Shown here in pieces: positions 58,002 to 64,000 of a stretch of 64,000 nucleotides of DNA. Numbering within the stretch: the first letter of the stretch is position 1; every line of letters starts with the position of its first letter. The position numbers were made by a program, and so were the translations under genes. Source of the DNA: Mycobacteroides sp. CBMA 271 (lineage in GTDB: Bacteria; Actinomycetota; Actinomycetes; Mycobacteriales; Mycobacteriaceae); the NCBI RefSeq assembly GCF_009729205.1, contig NZ_VTHB01000001.1, forward strand, positions 434,001 through 498,000, written 5' to 3'. A model generated the notes under the pieces. That model was not told the DNA's origin. It did not search any database and was given only the letters and a program-made list of their open reading frames with translations.

Positions 58002-58682
58002 TTACTCCCCGAGGCGTATCAGGCCGTAGTCGTACGCGTGTCTGCGGTACACCACGGACGGGCACCCGGTGGATTCGTCGTGGAACAGGAAGAAGTCGTG
58101 ACCGACCAATTCCATCTCATAGAGCGCATCATCGACCGTCATCGGCTTCGCCGCGTGCTCCTTGGTCCGCACGATCTGGCCGGGACCGTGTTCGTCATCG
58201 GCCTCGGCACCGTTGTGACTGTGCGCACCGTTCACCGCGGCAGGAGGAGTGAAGGCGTCCGCAGGGAGAACCTTGGTGGCCTCGGCGAGCGATACCGGCG
58301 TCTTGTCTCCGTAGTGAACCTTGCGGCGGTCGCGACCTCGACGCAACCGGCTCTCCAACTTGGCGACCGCAGCTTCCAGGGCACTGTGGAAAGTGTCGGC
58401 ACATGCCTCGCCGCGGACAACCGGCCCTCGGCCCCGCGCGGTGATCTCCACGCGCTGACAGGCTTTCTTCTGGCGACGGTTACGTTCGTGCTCGAGTTCT
58501 ACATCGAAGAGATAAAGGGATTTGTCGTAACGTTCCAGACGGGACAGTTTGTCGTTCACAAAGATTCGGAAGTGATCGGGGATTTCGACGTTTCGCCCCT
58601 TGACCACAATGTCGGCTTGGGCTGTTTGGGCTGTCCGCTCCCCGTCTTCGAGTGCAACGGATGCCTTTGATGTGCTTGACAA
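58002..58682 (-). CDS. hpf: Long-form ribosome hibernation-promoting factor
   Basis: The 226-residue protein has the S30AE domain (residues about 30-130, DIVVKGRNVEIPDHFR, RVEITARGRGPVVRGE) and a C-terminal dimerisation domain (KPMTVDDALYEMELVGHDFFLFHDE). Long HPF forms inactive 100S ribosomes. The TTG at 58682 was chosen because GGAGGT lies five bases upstream; an ATG between them is out of frame. Confidence 0.9.
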   Translation of the reverse strand: MSSTSKASVALEDGERTAQTAQADIVVKGRNVEIPDHFRIFVNDKLSRLERYDKSLYLFDVELEHERNRRQKKACQRVEITARGRGPVVRGEACADTFHSALEAAVAKLESRLRRGRDRRKVHYGDKTPVSLAEATKVLPADAFTPPAAVNGAHSHNGAEADDEHGPGQIVRTKEHAAKPMTVDDALYEMELVGHDFFLFHDESTGCPSVVYRRHAYDYGLIRLGE

Positions 58683-58996
58683 CTCATACCTCCGGTACTG
58701 AGAGTGCGCTCGCAATCAACATGCCCAATGGGCCAAAAATGTTGGCGGTGCGCATGTTTTGTGTGTGAAGTACGCCGGAGTCGCCTGAAATACCGAGGCG
58801 GCAGCCCGCCGGCGCTGGGGTTGGTGACCACCTCCTCCGCCGAATGGGAAGCAGGCGTTCCGTGTCGGTAGCGGTCGGACCGCCTGAACGCGGAACGTTC
58901 ATAGCTTGTTGGCCCCGACGGTAGTCCGTGTTCACGGTCCTTGCCACCGATTCGTGAGAGTCGTTTCGAGATCGTCACACGATTTTTGTCTGCGCA
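58683..58996. other. 314-base gap between comF and hpf
   Basis: No convincing coding sequence was seen in this stretch upstream of hpf; open frames here lack supported starts and show no recognisable protein. It presumably holds the hpf promoter. A stretch resembling the ATTTTTGGCCCAATGGGCAT type of hairpin was not convincing. Confidence 0.5.
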
Positions 58997-59620
58997 TCAG
59001 GAGTACGTCAGCGTGAGCACGGCCGCGACGCGAAAACCGGCGGTTCTCAATACCCTTACTGATTCGGCGGCGGTGGCCCCCGTGGTTACGACATCGTCGA
59101 CCAGCACAAGCTCGGTGTCCGGTCGCGGGCCCCGACGCACCGCGATGCGCCCCGCGACATTGCGCTGGCGCGCAGAAACGGACAGTCCCACCGAATCCCG
59201 TGCACCCAACTTCATACGCAGCAGCGATGCGACGTGCACGCCCGGGATCCGGGTGGCGATACCCGCGACCGCGGTCACGGGATCTCCCCCGCGTGCGCGC
59301 GCCGAGGTCCACCGTGTGGGCGCCGGAACCAGCGTCACGGGGCGCTCAATGAGGCGCCATCGCAGGAGTTGATCCACTCCCCGCGTCAGCGCCAGCCCCA
59401 GCGGAACACTGAGGTCGCGCCGACCTCGGTCCTTCATGGTCACGATCGCCTGACGTCGGACGGCGGCGTACCGCCCAAGCGACAGGACGGGAACACCCGG
59501 GTCGACCCGCGTCGTCACCACCACCGGCTCTGCCAGGAAAGCACCGGCACACGCCTCGCACCACCGCGTGGAGAGCGCCCCACAGCCGCCGCAGGCCAGT
59601 GGCAGCACCAGGTCGAGCAT
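58997..59620 (-). CDS. ComF-family phosphoribosyltransferase-like protein
   Basis: The 207-residue protein starts with a zinc-ribbon-like pair (CGGCG...WCEAC) and ends with a PRPP-binding loop, LVLVDDVVTTGAT, typical of ComF. ComF in competent bacteria helps DNA uptake; the mycobacterial role is unknown. The counterpart is Rv3242c. It lies upstream of hpf on the same strand. Confidence 0.9.
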   Translation of the reverse strand: MLDLVLPLACGGCGALSTRWCEACAGAFLAEPVVVTTRVDPGVPVLSLGRYAAVRRQAIVTMKDRGRRDLSVPLGLALTRGVDQLLRWRLIERPVTLVPAPTRWTSARARGGDPVTAVAGIATRIPGVHVASLLRMKLGARDSVGLSVSARQRNVAGRIAVRRGPRPDTELVLVDDVVTTGATAAESVRVLRTAGFRVAAVLTLTYS

Positions 59621-59790
59621 GCGGGCAGTGTGCGCGCAGGGTCCGACATTTCCGGCATACCCGCCGAGACGACATCTACGAACGGCCTCGCTCGGGCGAT
59701 GTGCCCGCCAATGTCATCTCGACTGCGGTATCCATAGCGGATGGAAAAATCTTCACGCCTGCTCGCGCTGATCCGCCTAGGTTGAACTCC

Positions 59791-60141
59791 CTAGGTTCCG
59801 GTTTCGTCGGACACCATCTCATCGTGGGGTCCGATGATCACCAATCGCTTTGAATCCCAGACGGTGTAGGTATACCCCTGGTTCTTGGCCACGTAGTTGA
59901 CGCCTCCGCCGTCACGATTCTCGGCGGTCGCGGGCACCTCGATGTCGGTGTCTTTATTGAGCGCGTGACCCTTGTATCGGAACCCGCTATCCGTCGTGCA
60001 GATAGCGACCGCAGCGTCGGAGGTTTCGAAGGCGACTGTCGCCTTGTTCGGAAAGCACGACGGGGGTGCGGCCCAGACGGGCGCCGCCCCCGCAACAGAG
60101 GCGGAGACACCTAAAGCAGCGATAACAGCGCCAAACTTCAT
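59791..60141 (-). CDS. Small secreted protein, unknown function
   Basis: The 116-residue protein has a Sec signal peptide cleaved after a run ending VWA-APP near residue 24. The mature part has two cysteines (CFPNK, ICTTD) that could form a disulfide. No family recognised. It lies between the TetR gene and comF on the same strand and has no M. tuberculosis counterpart I can name at this place. Confidence 0.72.
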   Translation of the reverse strand: MKFGAVIAALGVSASVAGAAPVWAAPPSCFPNKATVAFETSDAAVAICTTDSGFRYKGHALNKDTDIEVPATAENRDGGGVNYVAKNQGYTYTVWDSKRLVIIGPHDEMVSDETGT

Positions 60142-60172
60142 TGCGACATTGTGGGCCGCAAATCTCGATCCG

Positions 60173-60877
60173 CTAGAAGGCGCGCGGTAACGCAGCGATC
60201 AAGGCTTCGATCTGCTGACGGTCCAGGACCTCCACCGTCCCGTCGGGTAGCCCAAGAACTCTGTCGGTGGCCACGCCGAAGAGGCGCTGACGCAGGACCG
60301 CCGCGTCGATCGCCGACGCCTGGGTCCGCGCATCCGGTGCCGCCATGATTCGTTGGACGGTGGCACCCATGTTGGCCGCGAAGCCCTGGATCATGTCGCC
60401 GACGCCCTCGGGATCGAACGTCTCGAAAGCCCCCTCGGCGACCCCCTGTGTGATGACGTCGGTGAGCACCGGCCGAAACTTGTCCTCCCAGATCGCCGAA
60501 ATCCTGCGCAGCAGCGCCTGGTTCTCCGGCCGCAGCATCGAGGCCATGGCCGCAATGCTCTCCGGCGCGCCAAGCGCCATCTTGACCTCGTAGCTCGCGC
60601 GCAGACCGGCATTCAATCGGTCCAACGCGCCCTTGCCCTGCTCCGTAAAGACCGCGCTCAACGCCTCGAACGCTTGGTCCGCACTACGCTCGGCCAGCGC
60701 CGCCACCAGGGCTTCCTTAGAGGGAAAGTAGTGGTAGAAGGCACCTTTCGACATTCCGGAGGTGGCGATGAGATCGTTGAGGCTGACCCTTTCGTAGCCA
60801 CGTTCCAGGAACAGCGCCATCGCCAGATCGAGCAACTCGATCCGACGGAGCTCCGGATGTTTGACGACGCGCGGCAC
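60173..60877 (-). CDS. TetR-family regulator
   Basis: The 234-residue regulator has a TetR helix-turn-helix at residues about 10-55 (SLNDLIATSGMSKGAFYHYF). The GTG at 60877 overlaps the stop of the membrane protein gene as TAGTG, so the two are coupled. Two tandem GACCACTGGTC palindromes before this operon are the likely autoregulatory sites. Ligand unknown. Confidence 0.9.
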   Translation of the reverse strand: MPRVVKHPELRRIELLDLAMALFLERGYERVSLNDLIATSGMSKGAFYHYFPSKEALVAALAERSADQAFEALSAVFTEQGKGALDRLNAGLRASYEVKMALGAPESIAAMASMLRPENQALLRRISAIWEDKFRPVLTDVITQGVAEGAFETFDPEGVGDMIQGFAANMGATVQRIMAAPDARTQASAIDAAVLRQRLFGVATDRVLGLPDGTVEVLDRQQIEALIAALPRAF

Positions 60878-61311
60878 TATGCCCTCGTGCCGGGCTTCTT
60901 GATCCAGCCGACATAGGTCAGGTACAGACCGCCGACCGCCATGAACAGGAAGAAGGCCCGGATCAGCCCGACTGCCGGCACTGACGCATCCACCCCCTTC
61001 TGCATCATCTGAGGAAATGCCAGCAGGACGAATCCCCGCAGCGCCAGGAACCAGCCGAACAGCGAGATGATCACCGGCGCCACCCCTCGCCAGAACTGAT
61101 GAAAGGCGATGATCATCAGCCCGCAGAACAGCAGCAGGGCCCCGAACAGCCACGCCCACATCGGGTCCTTGAAGAAGCTGTCGCCCAGGAAACTCAGGTC
61201 CCCCGCACGCGCGGCAATGATCGTGGTGACCGTGGCAACGAATGGACCGATAACCCGCGCGAAAGTGCGGGTGCGCTGGGCCGGGTCGACCGCGGCAGAC
61301 GTCGTAGTCAT
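60877..61311 (-). CDS. Four-helix membrane protein
   Basis: The 144-residue protein has four likely membrane helices and short loops. No known family. Its position as first gene before the TetR gene, downstream of the tandem operators, suggests it is the regulator's main local target. Confidence 0.8.
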   Translation of the reverse strand: MTTTSAAVDPAQRTRTFARVIGPFVATVTTIIAARAGDLSFLGDSFFKDPMWAWLFGALLLFCGLMIIAFHQFWRGVAPVIISLFGWFLALRGFVLLAFPQMMQKGVDASVPAVGLIRAFFLFMAVGGLYLTYVGWIKKPGTRA

Positions 61312-61339
61312 GTCATTAGCTCCTTCCGAAATGCCCCAA

Positions 61340-61376
61340 TTAGACCACTGGTCGGTATGTTAGACCACTGGTCGGT
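61340..61376. promoter_or_regulatory. Tandem TetR operators
   Basis: TTAGACCACTGGTCGGT occurs twice, at 61340-61356 and 61360-61376, exactly 20 bases apart (about two helical turns). The core GACCACTGGTC is a palindrome around a central C. The pair lies between the membrane-TetR operon and the acyl-CoA dehydrogenase gene, so it could control both. Confidence 0.85.
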
Positions 61377-61438
61377 TAATGTATGCAGAGCGCCGCAGAA
61401 CGCCAACTGGCCCGCCGCATCTGACTAGGCTCGAACAC

Positions 61439-63403
61439 ATGGAGACCCGGACAGCACCCGCCGATGCCGAAGTCTTGACCTCACACCTGCGCGTGGCGCT
61501 CGACGGGCGATTCGGCCCGATACGCGATGCCGCTCGCGAGTACCTGAACCGCGCCGACCTGCTCCCCGATCCCTCGCTGACCCTGGACGAGGCGCGGGCA
61601 CGATCCCTGCGGATCATGCGCGAGCTCGTTCCACATGGCTTGCCGCAGGCTGGATTCCGAAAGGAGCACGGCGGCACGGGCGACGTCGGAGCCGCGATCG
61701 TCGGCATCGAGATGCTCGGCTACGCGGATCTGTCGCTGATGGTCAAGGCCGGCGTGCAATGGGGGCTATTCGGCGGTGCGATCGAAAACCTTGGCACCGC
61801 TTCACATCACGAGCGATACGTGCTCCCGCTGATCAATCTCGACGTGCTCGGCTGTTTCGCGATGACCGAGACCGGCCATGGTTCCAACGTCCAGGCCTTG
61901 CAGACCATCGCCACCTACGACAGCGCAAGCGGCGACTTCATTCTCAGCTCTGTGGGAGATCTTGCACGCAAGGACTACATCGGCGGCGCCGCGCAGCACG
62001 CCACAGTGGCAGCGGTTTTCGCGCAGCTCGTCACCGGCTCCCCCGGCGAGGAGGCCACCGGCCGCGGCGTGCATTGCTTCGTGGTGCCGATCCGCGATGA
62101 CGACGGCAACGATCTGCCCGGAATCACCACCAGCGACTGTGGATACAAGGGCGGCTTGGCCGGAGTCGACAACGGACGCATCGTGTTCGACAACGTGCGG
62201 GTGCCGCGCGTCAACCTGCTCAACAAATATGCCGACGTCGCCGAGGACGGCACTTACAGCTCGCCCATCGAGAACGAGAACAAGCGGTTCTTCACCATGC
62301 TGGGCACCCTCATCCGCGGGCGGGTCAGTGTGGCGGCGACCTCGGGAGCCGCAGCTCGCAAGGCGCTGACCATCGCCTCGCGGTATGCCTTGGTGCGCAA
62401 GCAGTTCGATGCGCCGGACAGCACCGACGAGGTGATCATCGCCGACTACCTGGTGCACCAACGCAAGCTGCTGCCGCTGATCGCGCGGTCCTATGCGCTG
62501 GCGTTCGCGCAGAACGAGCTCACCGAGGAGCTGCACGAAGTCCAGACCGCCACCGAGGTGGACGGCAATCGTCAACGCCAGCTGGAAAGCGCTGCAGCGG
62601 GTTTGAAGGCGATGACCAGCTGGCACGCCCAGCACGCCATCACCGTCTGCCGGGAGGCGTGCGGCGGGGCCGGCTATCTCGACGCCAACCAGCTCACCAT
62701 CCTGCGCCGCGATATCGATGTGTTCACCACCTTCGAGGGCGATAACACCGTGCTCACCCAGTTAGTGGCCAAGGAACTGCTCTCGGCCTACGGCGAGGAC
62801 GTTCGCGGCCTCAATGCCGTTGGCTGGACCAGGTTTATCGCCGGGATGGCTCGGGACGTCATCCTGGAACGCTCCGCGGCACGCCAGGTCATCCAGACGA
62901 TCCTGGACTCCTCCGACGAGAATGTCGAAGAGTCCGATCTCAGCAACCGCGGCACGCAACTTCGCCTGCTACGCAACCGCGAGGACCACCTGCTGCGCAC
63001 CGCGGCGACCCGGATGCAACGCGCCCAGTCCGAGGACGAGGACGCCTTCGAGGTCTTCAATTCGGCGCAGGACCACATCCTCAAGGTGGGCTCCGCCCAC
63101 ACCGAGCGAGTGGTACTGGAGGCGTTCATCGCCGCAATCGACAGTTGCGACAGCCGATCCGCACAGGAACTGTTGGAGAAGCTGTGCGATCTGTTCGTCT
63201 ACAGCGCGCTCGAAGCCGACCTGTCGTGGTTCCTCATGCACCGCCACGTCTCGACCGAGCGAGCCAAGGCCATCCGGCGCGGCGTCAACCAGCTGTGCTC
63301 CGAGCTGCGCCCACATCTGCGAACCCTGGTGGACGCTTTCGGAATTCCCGAGGCGCTGCTAGCCACGGAGATGATCGGCGAAAACCCGGGCACCGAAACC
63401 TAG
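61439..63403 (+). CDS. Acyl-CoA dehydrogenase/oxidase-family protein
   Basis: The 654-residue flavoprotein is of acyl-CoA oxidase length. Motifs include CFAMTETGHGSNVQALQT for FAD and substrate binding, and CREACGGAGYLDANQL with DIDVFTTFEGDNTVL near residues 420-440, as in peroxisomal-type ACOX. It oxidises acyl-CoA at the alpha-beta bond. The ATG at 61439 was chosen; the frame extends upstream to 61379 into the operator. It may be regulated by the TetR protein. Confidence 0.88.
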   Translation: METRTAPADAEVLTSHLRVALDGRFGPIRDAAREYLNRADLLPDPSLTLDEARARSLRIMRELVPHGLPQAGFRKEHGGTGDVGAAIVGIEMLGYADLSLMVKAGVQWGLFGGAIENLGTASHHERYVLPLINLDVLGCFAMTETGHGSNVQALQTIATYDSASGDFILSSVGDLARKDYIGGAAQHATVAAVFAQLVTGSPGEEATGRGVHCFVVPIRDDDGNDLPGITTSDCGYKGGLAGVDNGRIVFDNVRVPRVNLLNKYADVAEDGTYSSPIENENKRFFTMLGTLIRGRVSVAATSGAAARKALTIASRYALVRKQFDAPDSTDEVIIADYLVHQRKLLPLIARSYALAFAQNELTEELHEVQTATEVDGNRQRQLESAAAGLKAMTSWHAQHAITVCREACGGAGYLDANQLTILRRDIDVFTTFEGDNTVLTQLVAKELLSAYGEDVRGLNAVGWTRFIAGMARDVILERSAARQVIQTILDSSDENVEESDLSNRGTQLRLLRNREDHLLRTAATRMQRAQSEDEDAFEVFNSAQDHILKVGSAHTERVVLEAFIAAIDSCDSRSAQELLEKLCDLFVYSALEADLSWFLMHRHVSTERAKAIRRGVNQLCSELRPHLRTLVDAFGIPEALLATEMIGENPGTET

Positions 63404-63464
63404 GTTGTGGCGGTTTCGTCTCGCGCAATGTCGCCATAACCTCGGTCTCGGCGCAAGAACGGAC

Positions 63465-64000
63465 CTAGCCCGTCAGCACCGGAATCGCCTGCGGCACCAT
63501 GAGCGGACGCACTTCCACCCATCTCTCCTCGGGCGTGCCCAATCCCGTCAGCTGCAGCACACCGCGCGCGTCGGCGATGTAGATCGCAGACGGCGACGCA
63601 ACGATTGTCGATACGGGGGTCAGCAGGTTCCGGTCGTCCAGATCGGAGTTCACCCCGTCCAGGTTCACGCTGGCCACCAGATGCGACCCATCGTTGCGGG
63701 CGACCGCGATGTCATCACCGGTCCGCCAGGCCAGCGATACCGCCGAATTCCCAAGGCCGTAGCCGAGTCGGCGCGGATGCACCAGGGCGTAGTCGCCGCT
63801 ATCGGTCTGCACGACGGTCGCCAGGATGACCTGTCCCTCGATGAGCATCGCGGCCCGAGTTCCATCCCGCGACAACGCCAATTCGCTGATCGGCCCCTTG
63901 TATTTCTGCGCCACCGCCGACACCTCGACAGGCAGCACCGCCACCATCGAAGTGGTGGATTCCTGGATGATGCGGACCACTCTGCCGCCGTCGATGACCG
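63465..64000 (-). CDS. lpqB: LpqB lipoprotein, C-terminal part (5' end outside window)
   Basis: The visible ~178 codons form the end of a beta-propeller domain ([32 protein letters not shown]) and match LpqB (Rv3244c), the lipoprotein that works with the MtrAB two-component system. The signal peptide and GerMN domain lie beyond the window edge. The frame runs open to 64000. Confidence 0.85.
   Translation of the reverse strand, partial: VIDGGRVVRIIQESTTSMVAVLPVEVSAVAQKYKGPISELALSRDGTRAAMLIEGQVILATVVQTDSGDYALVHPRRLGYGLGNSAVSLAWRTGDDIAVARNDGSHLVASVNLDGVNSDLDDRNLLTPVSTIVASPSAIYIADARGVLQLTGLGTPEERWVEVRPLMVPQAIPVLTG

Noticed and set aside
58684..58947. 87-codon frame upstream of hpf
   Set aside because: Its stop lies within the hpf ribosome binding region, it has no good start, and the composition is not protein-like.

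Overview
This is a high-GC mycobacterial chromosome segment. Gene order follows the Mycobacterium tuberculosis stretch Rv3201c to Rv3244c almost gene for gene: adnB, adnA, lipV, an alkyltransferase-like gene, moeZ, a DUF3152 metalloprotease, a TetR gene, rhlE, a ParA gene, gpm2, entC, whiB1, pdtaS, the biotinylated protein gene, rshA, sigH, aroA, rsgA, desA3, tgs3, secA1, hpf, comF and lpqB. The cargo placed between these conserved blocks points to a rapid grower of the Mycobacteroides abscessus-chelonae group. That assignment is inference, because no ribosomal RNA or other typing marker lies in the window.

Layout. 1-6.8 kb: AdnAB recombination motor-nuclease, LipV and an alkyltransferase-like protein. 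6.7-13.0 kb: a nitrate/nitrite assimilation operon (narK, nirB, nirD, a HemD-winged-helix fusion and a CbiX/SirB-type chelatase); in M. tuberculosis its counterpart sits near Rv0252-Rv0261c. 13.2-19.5 kb: conserved genes (moeZ, metalloprotease, TetR, DUF3107, an MmpS-like protein) plus one inserted DUF3558 lipoprotein. 19.5-29.9 kb: an accessory island of small helical or WXG-like proteins, two large type VII (ESX)-type substrates and six DUF3558 lipoproteins. 29.9-49.2 kb: conserved housekeeping and regulatory genes, including whiB1 with a CRP-type site, the sigH-rshA stress pair, the 24-residue ribosomal protein bL37, and desA3 with its reductase, each behind an identical-type palindromic operator. 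49.4-52.5 kb: a second type VII-type module with an EspC-like protein, a WXG-type protein carrying a C-terminal HEERH zinc-protease-like motif, and two tandem lipoproteins. 52.5-64 kb: tgs3, secA1, hpf, comF, a TetR-membrane protein pair with two tandem operators, an acyl-CoA dehydrogenase/oxidase, and the 3' part of lpqB.

The most interesting material is the pair of type VII effector-like modules. In the larger island two start points carry a shared upstream block resembling a GGAAC-N17/18-CGTC promoter, the form described for the ECF factor SigM, which is linked to ESX-4 in M. tuberculosis. A third, decayed copy of the block precedes an internally deleted remnant of one of the island genes. 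The lipoproteins beside each candidate effector are positioned like immunity or accessory proteins. That role is inferred from gene order and not shown by sequence.

No tRNA, rRNA, CRISPR array or transposase was recognised.
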